From NCBI GenBank assembly GCA_026315105.1, contig CM048750.1:168048549-168112548 (forward strand): a DNA stretch of 64,000 nucleotides, written 5' to 3'. Positions 33,131 to 45,524 of the stretch are shown one piece after another. A program made the translations under genes and the position numbers. The notes under the pieces were generated by a model that saw nothing but the letters and a program-made list of their open reading frames with translations, made no database searches and was not told the origin of the DNA. Numbering within the stretch: the first letter of the stretch is position 1; each line of letters opens with the position of its first letter. Source of the DNA: Locusta migratoria. Taxonomy: Eukaryota > Arthropoda > Insecta > Orthoptera > Acrididae.

Positions 33131-33318
33131 ACTAACGATTAAGGCGCCTCGGAATAGTCTATGTACGATTTCCCTCCACGGTTAGTCTTCGTCGGGCAGC
33201 TGTGCTGTGCGGACGTCTTGTTTACGTCCTCGCTACTTGGCGGCCGAGCGGAGGTAAACGGTGAGTGCACGCTTCAGCGTTTACATTTACCAACTAGAAT
33301 GTTTTGCACACGAACATA

Positions 33319-34684
33319 ATGGATCGACCACCAAGGAAAGACACTCTTAGATTGAGTTTCGACCCGAATTTACCTAGACCAAAGTCGTTTAAAGTGGAGT
33401 TGTTTGTAAGAGACGTTATGAAGGTCACTATAGACGAATTGATCGGAATACACTTATCGATAGTCAGCAGTACTGTATATTTAAAAATGATAAGCCCTGA
33501 AAAATGCAAGAAAATTGTCGACTCATGTGGCGGACGATTACAATTTAAACATTCAGACGGCACTATTGGCGAAGTTACAATATCACCAGATGGCATGGGT
33601 TTCAAAACTGTACGAATCTTCGAATTACCATTCGAAATACCGACGCAATTAACGATCAACTCAGAGAATACGGCACTGTACTCAGTAACGTCGCGGAAAA
33701 GTGGTCAGACTCTCACATTTTCCCAGTGTTGAACGGTGTCAGACAAGTGAAAATAGAGATGTTGAAGCACATACCGTCCTACATCACCGTTTGTGGCTAC
33801 AGAGCGGTTGTCATATACGAAGGGCAACTACGAACATGCTCGGGATGTGGTTCTACAGAACACGTTCGCGCGCAGTGTTTACAACGGCGCGTGACGCAAA
33901 TACCGACCGGCGAGCGACAGAGGCCTGGCCCCGTGTCTACGTTGCCCCTGAGCTACGTCGCCGCCACGCGAGGCAATATTGCACCGGAAACAAATCTAAG
34001 ACGCAGCCCTGGAAGCGTACAACGACCACACCGAACACGACATACCCATGGATACGACAAACACACATGATGTCCTTCCTTCTAACGACCAGACTACGGA
34101 CAAAAATAAACAGGGAGGTGTGTGAAAGCAACAGTAACGACAAGAGTGTGGAGCAGTTAGCAAATGCGGACGGAATTTTTCCGGCATCACCAGTTGAGAC
34201 TCTGGAATTAACAGACCAACAGCCCGAGAAATCTCCCAAAAAACAAAAAAAGCGACGTATTGCACGCGAAGGTGCGGAAGAACAGGCGCCAAAACTGCGC
34301 GAGAAAGCCGAACAGATACGCAAAACACTGATAGAAGGGACATCACAGCCCTCTCCAGGAAACCTTCCGACGTCCAAAAAAACTCGAACGCAGGAACCCG
34401 ATTCCAGCCAAATGCGAACGTCGGAAGAACGTGCAACAGTGAACACGGTGGCTCCGATAGGATCCATCAAACATCGAAATGAACAGGATGAAGAGAACAG
34501 GGGAAATATCAAACCGAGAGCGTGGGCAGATGACACCGACGAAGCAACTCGAGAGGAAGAGATGCCAGAGATTCCGAGAAACACGGCAGGGGCGTCGTCA
34601 GATGCATGTATAGACAACCCTGTCCGGCAACAAAACAACGCAGCCGGATCGGGGGAAGTGGACGAAGACCCAGAATACTTTTAG
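33319..34684 (+). pseudogene. LINE ORF1 (Gag-like, CCHC zinc knuckle)
   Basis: ORF1 proteins coat the element RNA and act as chaperones. It starts at ATG 33319 with RLSFDPNLPRPKSFKVELFV. A frameshift near 33645 moves the reading to the frame of 33726-34070, which reads PVLNGVRQVKIEMLKHIPSY and the knuckle CSGCGSTEHVRAQC (Cys-x2-Cys-x4-His-x4-Cys) at ~33842-33880. A second frame change near 34070 leads to a hydrophilic C-terminal tail with the basic stretch KKQKKRRIAR, a possible nuclear signal, ending at 34684. About 450 aa if read through. Clearly broken, but all parts are in place and in order. Confidence 0.85.
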
Positions 34685-34764
34685 GTCATGTGTTATCGAA
34701 ATCAGTAACAAGCAGGATGACATCAAGTATGCCTGCAAATGTGTTTTTACCGTTGCAAGCGTAT

Positions 34765-37700
34765 CGGATTGCAACTGTTAATATCAATAAAATTAGCTGC
34801 ACATTTAAATTAAAGATCCTCCAAGACTTCTTGTATGCAGCTGATATAGATATCGCGTTCTTACAAGTAGTGACAGACATTAATCTAGACCTATAACGGG
34901 ATACAATACCCTACTTAATCCTGGTTATGGCAGTGAACTCGGGACAGCGATCATGACGAAGGAAGGCATCCTGCCCACAAACGTCGAGAGGTTAACGAAC
35001 ATCAGGGGTATAGCTTGCACGATAAATAATACCAGACTCATTAATATTTATGCCCCTTCTGGAACGGGTAAAAAACGCCAGAGGGCTGAATTTTTTAAAG
35101 AAGAAATTGTACCACTCTTTATGCGGCGTCCCGATCAACTCATTTTTGCAGGCGACTTTAATTGTGTCATCAAACCTAAGGACCAGGCACCAAATTTCAA
35201 CAACTGCATAGAACTTCAGAATATCGTCAGAGAAGTCAAATTGATCGACACGTGGGAACTCAAACACGGTGATAAGCCCGGGTTTACACACATTACCAGC
35301 CATTCCGCTAGTCGCATAGATAGAATTTATGTAACGTCTAATTTACAACATCACATTTTGCAAGCGGAACTGTGGCCGAATATATTTTCCGATCATGTAG
35401 CCTACATATGCACTGCTAACCTACAAAAACAAGAAACGTACAGAGCAAAAGGAACATGGAAGTTAAACGTCGCGCATCTGTCAGACCCAGGGTGCCACGA
35501 AACCTTCCGCAATACGTGGACGGACTGCGAAAGAAAGTTTTCAAAGTATGACTCGGCCTTTACATGGTGGATGAAATGTACAAAACCCGCGTTAATAAAG
35601 ACCATGAAACGTTACTCTTGGAGGAAAAATATTTGGATGAAAAACACAATAGAATTTTATTATCAGTGTCTCAGAGACTTGTACCAACAAGATGCCACAG
35701 TTATAGAAAATTATGCACAGATCAAACGAATAAAGGCCACACTTTTAAGCCTCAAGCGGAAGCAATTAGAAGGTTGTAAAATTCGATCACGGCTACAAAA
35801 TACAGTTCACGAAGAAACAACGTCAATGTACCATATCATACAAGACCAGAAGAGAAAAAACCGGAAAATATTGACAGAACTGAACACAGAAGACGGGAGA
35901 ACCTTGATGACAGAACGTGGCATTCGAGAAGAAATCCATAAATATTTTACGACACTGATGGCCGACAAACCATCAGACGAAGAGGCGCAGCAAGCCGTCA
36001 TCGCAAGGCTGACCGCGAAATTAAATCCTGAAGAAGCGGCAGACCTGTCAGCAGACGTAACTGACGAGGAAGTGGCAGACGCCATACGTAGAAGCGCAAA
36101 GAATAAGTCCCCTGGCCCCGACGGATTACCAGCGGAATTCTATCATACCTTTGAACAACAGCTCGTCCCCAAGCTGACGCTCGTGTGTAACGAAATCCTG
36201 AACGCCAGAAGCGACGTGTTACAGGACTTTTGTGAAGGTATAGTGGTGTTAGTTCCCAAAACGCCAGGAGGGAAGACTGTTAACAACCTACGCCCCATCA
36301 CACTACTCAATACCGACTACAAAATTGTCGCACGCATCATAACGCAAAGACTAACTTCTGTTATAACAAGTATTACTGGGAATTACCAAACGAGCGTCGG
36401 GAAAAATAGAACAATACACCAGACGTTATGCGAATACAGAGATATTATAGCAACGGCAGAAGCTTTGGACATTCCAACTGCCATAGTCTCTCTTGACTTC
36501 GAAAAAGCCTTTGACAGAGTTAACCATACGTATCTTTTTCGAACCATGGAAGTCATGAATCTCCCACGAAAAATTATTGCAACGGTCAAAAACCTATTGA
36601 CAAATTCCACCTCACGAATATGTGTCAACGGACAATTAAGCAGACCTGTCAGAATCAACAGTTCAGTACGCCAAGGTTGCCCAATGTCCCTGTGCTTGTT
36701 TGCGATGGCGATGGAACCTCTGCTGTCCTCCCTGACGCAGGATATTGCAGGGCTACAAATACACGGTCATAGAATAGTATGTCAAGCGTACGCAGATGAC
36801 GGCAGGTGACGAACTGGAAACAGCGTTCCAAACTATACGAACCTATGAAGCGGCGTCAGGAGCAAAATTAAACTGTAATAAGTCGGGAATAATGCACATC
36901 GGTCGGGGATTAAATCTTAGAGGCGACGTACAAATAAATTGCGTAGAAACTATCAAAACCCTAGGAATTGAATACATGAAAGATATCTGCCGCACGGCTG
37001 CCCTTAATTACAGAAAATTGTTGGCAAAAATGCGAGCGGCCATACAACAACATGGTCTGCGTAAACTAAATGCCATACAAAAAGTGCAATTAGCAAATAC
37101 ATACATAACATCCAAAGTAAACTATGTTGCTCAAGTATTGCCAATACCAAAGATCATAGCTCGACAGATGCTAGCAGCGCTCGGCCATTTTGTCACCAGA
37201 GGGCAAATTTTGAAGGTGCAGTATGAGACCTTAACGCTACCTTTAAGTAACGGAGGCTTAAACCTGACAAACATTTACAAGAAATCACAGGCGCTGTTCG
37301 TCAGCAAGTTGTACAAGCAGTGGCAACGATCGCCCGATACTCTCGCAGCTCATCTCTTAAATGAAATTGCACCGACCAGTATGGATCCACCAGTAGACGT
37401 GCACCACATTCCGAACGCACTCTATCATATCAAACATTTTCTTGTCGAATTAAGCTACGTTCGAAGAAATACTCTCGGAAAAGACCTATACAAAGTCAAA
37501 GAAGTTTACAAAAACATGATGAGCAACCAAAACGGAAATAGAATAGAGAAGAAGTACAAAGAGTACAACTGGGAAAAAATTTGGGAGAACATTCAAGATC
37601 CTCACTTACCGACAGAAGTCCGATCAACCTGGTACACGGCGATTAACAGAAAAATTCCCACAAATTCAAAGTTACACGCAATTCACCTAGCGGAAACTCC

Positions 37701-38049
37701 AAATTGCATCTCCTGTAACTTAGTGGACACGGAGGAACACCGTTTCACCTGCGACGCTGTCACAACCATCTGGACTCTCTGCAGAACTAAACTCGCTAGT
37801 ATGCTGCGAACATCTCCCCGAACCATTACCCCAGCTAGACTTCTCCATCCAGACGAAGTACCCTACCCAAGCACAAAACACAAAGCAGTTAATTGGATCA
37901 AAGGACATACGGTGTACTACATTCTCACAGAAAAAGATAAGAGTAAAGAAGACTACTGGATTTATCTCACGACAGAACACGAAAAACTTAAAAGAACGAA
38001 GAAATATAAAGAAAAGTATGCGAATTTTTTACTTAGAATTTTATCATAG
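34765..38049 (+). pseudogene. LINE ORF2: APE endonuclease and reverse transcriptase
   Basis: ORF2 nicks the target and primes reverse transcription. The endonuclease starts at IATVNINKI (34765). The usual LQE motif reads LQVV, so the catalytic Glu seems lost, and a stop plus frame change follow near 34895. From 34953 to 36809 it reads INIYAPSG, AGDFNC, SRIDRIYVTS and SDH, then RT: KSPGPDGLPAEFY, NLRPITLLNTDYKIVARI, SLDFEKAFDRVNH, SVRQGCPMS and AYADD. Just after YADD a small deletion and frameshift (near 36800) lead to 36796-38049, which ends with the Cys-Cys-His-Cys knuckle CISCNLVDTEEHRFTC. The motif order and the final knuckle fit the L1/Tx1 group. The clade needs a tree. Confidence 0.9.
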
Positions 38050-38604
38050 AAACACCCGTAGAAGAACTTTAAGTATTTAATTTTTTATTCATTCTTAAAT
38101 GTCTTTTAAACTTCTGTGATTTCCGTACGGTGGCCTGAGCTATTGCTACCTGGTACTCCAAAGTCTACCGAGAAGGCAAAAACATAATAAAAGAGAATTA
38201 GAAAAAAAAAAGGAACACGAAAAACACGGCATAAACTGCAGTAGCAGACAATACGAGAAGACAACTTTGAAGCACTCGGTAATCCGAAATAGCCCATGAG
38301 TAGCCGCGGAAGTACAGAGAGAGAAAAAGAACATAATTTATAATTTACATGTAGACAACAATTCTGCCACTTCTTTTCATTTTTCGAAAGAAACGATTTT
38401 TACAACTACGAGGTAGGAGAAGTTTCATTTGGTTTCAAGCTTTCATTTTATCGTCTGCAGATGAAGAAGTCATCAAGACGATATTGAATTTTTCCTGAAG
38501 AGGATGTTTCTTTGTGTAATCAAGAGGGAATTTCTTTTTCATTGTCAATGACAACAATAATATAGCTAAGAAGCTAGCCGGAGAAGGCTATAAATGGCAA
38601 GCGG

Positions 38605-38629
38605 AAAAAAACAAAAAAAAAAAAAAAAA
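38605..38629. repeat. A-rich tail of the LINE
   Basis: AAAAAAACAAAA followed by an A run. It ends exactly at the tRNA-like ACGGTTAAGACG. Confidence 0.85.
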
Positions 38630-38686
38630 CGGTTAAGACGTCTGCCTAGTGAGCATGGAGGTCCGGGTTCGATTCCCGGCCGCAGC
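38629..38686 (+). repeat. tRNA-Thr-like sequence, right copy (5' truncated)
   Basis: Starts within the D loop (ACGGTTAAGACG) and keeps the anticodon loop CTAGTGA, the T arm and the acceptor 3' strand. It lacks the first 14 nt, so it cannot be a working tRNA. It continues into the complement of the THAP 3' end up to ~38725. Confidence 0.8.
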
Positions 38687-38739
38687 ACAAATTTTAATTC
38701 AATGCTTCACATCTATCAATAATGTTAATAAGACTGTTT

Positions 38740-39385
38740 GTCAAAATCAGGCTGTTTTACAGGATTAAGTTTCTGAACCAATACTTAGTTTCCAATAATA
38801 AGAAATCAAACAAGAAGCTTGCACATTTAGGCTGCTGATTTGTTTGTTCTCAGTTCACATCTATTGCTAGTCACATCATGTTTCTTGCTTCCTTGTGGTG
38901 GTGACATTGCTATGTTGTGGGACTTTTTCACTGACAGATTTTCTGAAAAGCAGGCTATATTGTTTAAATATTTGACTTACGTGAAATTAATGTAATGCGG
39001 GTATTAAAATGATGATTTCAACATATTTCTATCAATATTTAGAATCTGTTTATCAGGCGCAACGGACTTAAACGTAGTAGTTTACGATCCCTTTTGATCA
39101 GGTCAGTACTGTTAACGTATGTATATGCTAATTTTTATAGTTTGTCGGTGTCAATGTCGTAGACAGCAGCTCTACTCAACGTCGTAAATATGTTGTAGCT
39201 AACACTGTAATTTCAAGTTGCAGTCAAATCCGCTTTTGTTTGATAATCATACATTTATTCTGGTTTTGAACCAAGGCTTGGAGATAGTGAAAGGCGTTAA
39301 ATATCTCGTAAATCGCGTAAAAAAAGGAGACGAAAGCACATATTATCCATATGACGTCATTGAGTCTTGCATGGCTAGCCGCGTG
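38740..39385. other. No gene seen
   Basis: AT-rich, no assignable repeat. Confidence 0.45.
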
Positions 39386-39587
39386 AGACGCTAGTGTCGT
39401 TCCAGCTGTCAAACGGTAACAACTTTCACAGCAGTGAGTGTCGTGACTGTGTATATTAGACTGTGTAATTACTTCAAAGAAACAGAGATCTTACAACATC
39501 ATCATCTCAGTCTCAGATTCACAGTCGTGATAATCTCTGCTGTAAAAGTTGTTACCAACTGACAGTTGCAACGACACTAGCGCTCCT
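39386..39587. repeat. Foldback 5: ~75-bp diverged inverted arms
   Basis: GCTAGTGTCGTTCCAGCTGT with GGTAACAACTTTCACAGCAG on the left is the diverged complement of CTGCTGTAAAAGTTGTTACC and ACAGTTGCAACGACACTAGC on the right; the loop is ~60 bp. It lacks the hammerhead-like core. Class unknown. Confidence 0.7.
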
Positions 39588-39879
39588 AGCGGTGGACAAG
39601 GCGCCGTAATTGTAATGTTTGTTTATAATTACTTTTCTATGTACTTTATAAAATAATTTCTGTAATTTTTGCGTTAGAAGCTTTAGTAAAATATCGAGAG
39701 ACATAAATAATCGTAAAATAAATGTAAAAACAGACGAATATTCCTGATTTAGTGATAGGCTATAACCAACAACTTATTCATGAGGAAATACTTCCGAATA
39801 TACTTCCTCTCTCTGCATCAAACTCTTTCTCTCCCCTCTGTTCGTTTCCACCTTTCCCTCTGTCGGTAAAGTTTTCTGC

Positions 39880-40755
39880 AGGGTACCCTCTGTTATGTAC
39901 CATTCGTAAATTTATGTACCCAGTGATCTTCCTCTTGATTTAAAGATCAAGTGTGCAAAATATTGATAAATATTGTGCAAAACTATACATTTTGTAAAAT
40001 TCCGTAAGTTTAGTACCCTCCGCCATGCACAGAACGAAATTTTATACAGACAGTGACATTCCTCTTGTTTTTATGGTAGAGTGCGCAAAATTTCTTCAAT
40101 ATTGCAACAAAACTATAGATTTCTATGCAACAGAAACGCCGCAGCGGATTAGCCACGCGTACTGAAGCGCCGTGTTGCGGTGCGCGCGGCCGTCGTCGGG
40201 GGTTCGAATCCCCTCTCGGGCATGGATGTTTGTGTCGTCTTTAGTATAAGCTAGTTCGTAAGTAGTTTGTAAGTTTTGGGATTGATGACCCCGTAGTTAA
40301 GTCCCTTAAGCTTAACAAACATTTGAACATTTGCAATAGAAACGCAGGGTCCCACTGAAAAACGCACTTCGTTGTTCCCAAATATTCCAGTTTTACTTCA
40401 TCAACCCCTGTTCTAAAAATAACAAAAACAACAAAAAAAGGATCTGTGAAATCGGTCGAGCCGTTCTCAAGTTGGCGCAACCAAAGTATTTAGGGATCCA
40501 TTTTTATGTTGCAAAGTAGCCTCCCCCATGCACTGTATGAAACTCAAGGTAGACTGTGACCTTTCTCTTGGTTTGAACGTCAAGCGTGCCAAAGTTCGTG
40601 AAGATCTTAATGAAACTGTAGATTTCGTAATTCTGTAGGAGAAGTATGTTCCGCCATGCGTCTATCGAAATACTTTCTTTGCTGACGTTTTCTACCTATA
40701 AACTACATTCCTGCCAAATTTCAGCTTCATAGGTGAAGTAGTTTTCGAGATTTCG
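39880..40755. repeat. Diverged tandem array, about four ~110-135-bp units, SINE-interrupted
   Basis: Units start near 39880, 40013, 40515 and 40651. Each has GTA(C/T)..TCC.CCATGC-type text, then CTTCCTCTTG/CATTCCTCTTG/CTTTCTCTTG, then (A/G)GTG(T/C)GC(A/C)AA and GAAACTGTAGATTT-type text. The SINE at 40140-40332 separates units 2 and 3. Confidence 0.55.
40140..40332 (+). mobile_element. SINE A-related copy, variant head
   Basis: Head CGCAGCGGATTAGCCACGCG with normal box B and body. TSD GCAACAGAAACGC (40127-40139) and GCAATAGAAACGC (40333-40345), one mismatch. Confidence 0.92.
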
Positions 40756-41113
40756 TGTTTAGTCAGTGAGTGACTGAGTGTCCTTTTGCTTTTATGTACA
40801 TTGAGATTAAGAAATCAGAGTGCTTAATTTTGGAAGAAAGAAAGTAAGGGAGACTTGGAGATAAAAATAAGTAGTAACATGCAAGTCTTGAATGCTAACT
40901 TTATTTGATACAAGGTCATGCCTGATGCAACAGTCTTACGGCATCTACAGCGAAACTGTTGTGACCGATAGACTTTTTTGTGTCATAATTTGGGGGAGGG
41001 GGGGTGTTCAGTTACAAAAGTTTCATAAACATCCAAAATTACATGCAGACTTTGTTGCAGGTTTCTAACTACTCACATTTTCCAATAATTGACACATAAA
41101 TATAGGTATTCTC

Positions 41114-41316
41114 GCCGGCCGCAGTGGCCGAGGGGACTGAGGCGCTTCATTCACGGTCTGCACGGCCACTACGGTCGGGGGTTCGAATTCCCCCTCGGGC
41201 ATGGATATTTGTGCCGTCCTTAGTCTTAGCTAGTTCATAAGTAGTTTGTAAGCTTAGGGACTGATGACCCCGTAGTTAAGTCCCATAAGTTCTACAAACA
41301 TTTGAACATTTTTTGA
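41114..41316 (+). mobile_element. SINE A
   Basis: Full-length, with the TSD AGGTATTCTC at 41104-41113 and 41317-41326. Confidence 0.95.
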
Positions 41317-41329
41317 GGTATTCTCACGA

Positions 41330-44300
41330 GGTGACCTCATTATTTATGACGCATATCTACTCAGCTATGTGTCGTGATCTTTTGTTTTTGGGTCAGGAAC
41401 CGTCGTGGGCGTTCGGTGAACGGTTCACCAAAGTTTCATTGCAATCGAATGAATGGTTTATGAAGACATAGAGGACATACAGACAAACGTAAATTTGAAA
41501 TGGTTTTATATCGTATATTTTAAGGAGAATTTCTTAAATTACGGAGAGAAACACAGAGTGCATTAGAATAATTAGAAGTTGTCATTTCTTTCCGCTTAAA
41601 TCACGAAAACTGCAAGAATAGCTAACACAGATCATAGTAAAGTCCCATGTTATACGCTCCTAAACAATAGTTCCTCATTCTGATTTGTTACGCTGTAGTT
41701 ACACCACCTTGTCCATGAAACCGTGTGAGGGTCCATTACAACATTGTTACCGTCTGACATAAAATTAGATTTTTCTCTTATCTCTAAATAAGCAAGGCCA
41801 ATCGACTGTTCTGAATATTTTTACAATCGTGCTTAGACGATCTGAATGTGTACTAATAGCGACAACTCAAAAATCGTACGGAATTTATCGTCTGTTTCTG
41901 TGCTCACTGCTGGGAAGGGTTATCAGAAAGCGACTCGATACAATGTGCAATTCAGAAACGACGAATGCAGCGCCACTCTGCGACAGCACGTCAAAGCTTC
42001 TGTTGTGAGTCGCTGCCGCTAGATAGCGAACTACGTACTGCCTGCCGCATTAACCGATTCTCAATCTCTTTTTGCTGATAATATTTTAGCGGAATTTGGT
42101 ACCTTACTGCAGCCAACATCTTATAGACGCGATTTTTCCAATAACGTATTTCACGACTTCGCGAAGTATAGAAGAGTTTGCCACAAATACTGACGACGTC
42201 ACAGATAGGTATGAAAATAAGGATATGCAAGAATATGCTATTTATCGTTTTATTCCTGTTTTATTTTACTAAACTTTGAGTTCGCTTTCATCCGTAAAAA
42301 AATTGTACATACGAAAGAAAGAGTTTCTTTTATTTACTAGAATTCTCTCTCCTTAATTAAAATTGATGACTTCCATTTCGCAAATGTAGCGTTTCCTAGA
42401 TTTTAATTGGCACAATTATCCGCTACGTTCTAACCAGTTTCAGCTACAAACATATCAATAAGATAAAGTTTATAGTGGCCGGTTCAATATTTAAGTTTAT
42501 TCTTCGGCATTCTAGATTCATCTGTTTTCAGCGAAAATCATAGCAATGCAGCGGATGCGTGAATCTTAATTTTTTTCTGTGAGTGTGCGGCGAAATTGGG
42601 GATGCTTGAACGCCGTTGGAAATGTATTTGGGCGAAAACATTATATAAATAATCTTTGCATACCATAGGCAAATAGGAGCATCGCTAGCTGATATCGATG
42701 ATAAAACACCTCAAAATTGTGCATCTTGTAACTTGATTCCAACTCCTAAGTGTAACGGCATAACGCTAACTTTAACTAGCGCAAAGTAGTAAAGACATTG
42801 GCACACGGAACTTGTATTTGAATGCGTACGGAACACAACGATCAAACCGCATATTCGGGAGGTTTTCCGAACGTGCGGAGAAGTACCAAGAATGTCAGAT
42901 ACTCTGAACGTGCGCCTGAACGTTCAACAATGAGACGAGAGAATGCAACTTAAACCAAACGCAAGATATCCGGCTTCCGGGCTCTTTTCGGTACAGAGAT
43001 GAAGCGCTATAATGTCTACCGGTAGAAGCGTGTATTTGGTGAGTTTTGTTTTTATTTATTACTTAGGTCTTACCAATGAATGCCTTTTCAAGGAAAGGAA
43101 GGGGAACTGAGGATAAACCGAAACTCAATAACTACAGGTACTATTTGCAGTAATCCAATGACGGGAAACGTCTTACTGGTGGTTAATGAAATTTGTTGTT
43201 TCAAGGAAATGACACATTGAAGATCCACCAAAAGTCAAAACACATTTTCTTCATTCGATTTGTTTTATTACATATCAATGAACAACATATCAACGATTAG
43301 TCTTCAAATTTTCTTGTTGAAACTTATTACTAAAAAGCGAGTCTTGTACGTTTATTTGGAAACTACGTCAAAAATAGTCGTGTTTGTTCTTAAAGATGAG
43401 ATTTTCCTATTAGTATAGTATTATTGAATTCTAAACTGTAATTACGTAGCACTTTGAAGGCTCCAATAAAAAAAATGATAATACTTTCTGGTTAGACTGT
43501 AAAAACAACATGCTACACGATACTAAATGTCCGATGTCTGCTAACACAAATAATTCAGCTGCTACAAAGTAAAGTAGTTTCATCTGTCATCTGAATACTA
43601 CTGAAATCTTTTGTTTTGCTATAACTGTTACTAATGAGTTATGTGTTAAGCTGTCTATCAGTTGCACAACACTGACTGTATTGTGAACAGCAAATCTAAC
43701 AATGTGATGGAAAGAACGTATGAATCCTTGCATATGACTTTCTCAGTAAGTTACTCATATCACATTTAATTGTCAAAAAGCACAAACCTATTATTAACTT
43801 TCGCAAAAGTATCTGAACGTTACTGAGCTCTATAATAGATCAGAACTTCAATCATCACTAGTATAGTTTGTCGGTCTGTGCATACAATTAATTAATAAAC
43901 TGTAAATTAATAGCCTTTATTGTGATTACCACGTGCAATATAACAAATTATCACACACATCAAAACTATGCAATATAACGTATTTTATCAAAAGTTCTTT
44001 GAAATGCTAGTAGCTGCTGAAAGAATAAAAACTAAGATTTAGAGTTTTATTATTATTATTTCATTGTGAGCTTCTTTCTTACACACAAAACTAATAACGT
44101 ATGCAATTCTTTATAATTAAATAGAACAAATATATCCTAGATTATCTTTCCAGTTTGCCTCCACGGCTTGAAGGCCAGCTTTTATATTTAAGGCATGTTA
44201 ATACAGCAAATCTTTGCTCCCAACTAACTCTTGACTGCTACTGCTGGAGTAAATTCATTGTTTTACACTGTTCACTCTTTGGAAATAAGAATGAGCTATC

Positions 44301-44550
44301 GCTAATACACAACAATGTGTTACTAACACTGATTATACAAAGGAGCTAAAGAGGAGTCACTTTTCATTTTGTTCAGCTGACGAAACACGTAAGACGGTGA
44401 TCACTTTGACGGATGGCTGCCGTACTGTAAGGGAATACAATTGTGGACCAAGATACTGGACAAGGTAGGTGGTGTTTGTTGGCACTACAACTGTTGTGTC
44501 TGTGCAAAATTAATAAATAGAATAAAAACAAAAATATAAAATATAATAAT
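41330..44550. other. No gene seen; long AT-rich stretch
   Basis: Over 3 kb without a recognisable frame or repeat end. An (ATTT)n-like run (44540-44572) marks the 3' end of the next LINE. Confidence 0.5.
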
Positions 44551-44559
44551 ATTATTTAT

Positions 44560-45490
44560 TTATTTATTTACACGACTTGGCCAACTAAGGACCGCGTTAC
44601 AAATTTTATTTCAAAATCAGTTTCTTCTTTCTCTTCTCTAGGGCTGCTCTTTTGCCTGCTGCCATTTTTGCCAGATGTTCAGCTGTCAGTTTCCTGTTGG
44701 TCTTCTTTCTTGTGGCCTCCTGAAAAACCTCGAATTCAGTTACTGCCTTTCTGTAACTGTCCCTATTCATTGCGTCCATTTCTGTGAGTCCAAGTTCCAC
44801 GAGGTCTTTCTTTATTCCTTTCAACCAACAATTGGGTGTTTTCCTTTGTTGAATTAAATTTAAGATTTTCTTCGTTAATCTGCTGTCATCCATTCTCACC
44901 AGATGACCGAAGAGCATAACCCTTCTCTTTCTCATTTCCGTTGTAACTGGTTTAATAAATTGAAAGACCTTCTCATTGCTCATCTTTACCCATGTTTCGC
45001 GAATTTTTTTGTGTCCACCAAGACGCTTCCTCAGAATTACCCTTTCCTTCCTCTCGAGCTCGTCTACTAGCCCTTTGTTCTTGAGGGAGAATGTTTCTGC
45101 TGCAAATTGTACTTCTGTTCTTGTCACTGTCTTGTTGTGTAATAACTTCGCATTTCGAGATAAGAATTTTTTGTTGTACATCTTCATTGTTAAAATTTGC
45201 GCTCTCCTGACTTTAGCTACTCGAAGTTTGACAGCTTCTTTTTCTATGCCAGTATCCGTAATTGTTTCTCCCAAATATTTGAAGTGTTTGACCCTTTCGA
45301 TGCATCCAACAATTGTGTGCAATTTGTTGACTTTCTTAAGTTTGTTAGACGTAAATTTAGTTTTTTCTTGTGATATCTGTAAACCAAATTTAGCTGCATG
45401 CTTTGCTAAGATTTCTATTTGTTTAATTGCATCTGGTATATTCGTGAACAGTAGCGCAATATCGTCTGAAAAGCTAGTGCATGTATCTTA
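44560..45490 (-). pseudogene. RTE-like LINE, RT C-terminal half
   Basis: The open frame at 44606-45322 (238 aa) reads HFKYLGETITDTGIEKEAVK, LLHNKTVTRTEVQFAAETFS, LERKERVILRKRLGG and RVMLFGHLVRMDDSRLTKKI, the standard post-RT region of RTE-type elements (KYLG, FGHLxRM). Upstream, to 45490, FSDDIALLFT-like text gives the catalytic Asp-Asp box in another frame. The 3' end is an ATTT microsatellite, usual for this group. 5' truncated against the next LINE. Its distal frame is among the least damaged in the window. Confidence 0.85.
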
Positions 45491-45524
45491 ATCCCTGTGA
45501 CTGATCCCCCAAAAGAAATTCCCT

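Larger units (their letters stand above)
33131..38628 (+). mobile_element. Two-ORF non-LTR retrotransposon (L1/Tx1-like), near full length
   Basis: A ~5.5-kb element: ~190-bp 5' region, ORF1 (33319-34684), ORF2 (34765-38049), ~550-bp 3' UTR and an A-rich tail at 38605-38629. The tail abuts a tRNA-Thr-like sequence at its box A. Both ends lie next to copies of one 97-bp sequence in opposite orientation. The 5' boundary is approximate. Decayed by a few frameshifts only. Confidence 0.82.

Noticed and set aside
39386..39587. Hammerhead core in foldback 5
   Set aside because: Neither CTGANGA nor GAAA with a palindrome occurs in the right order on either strand.
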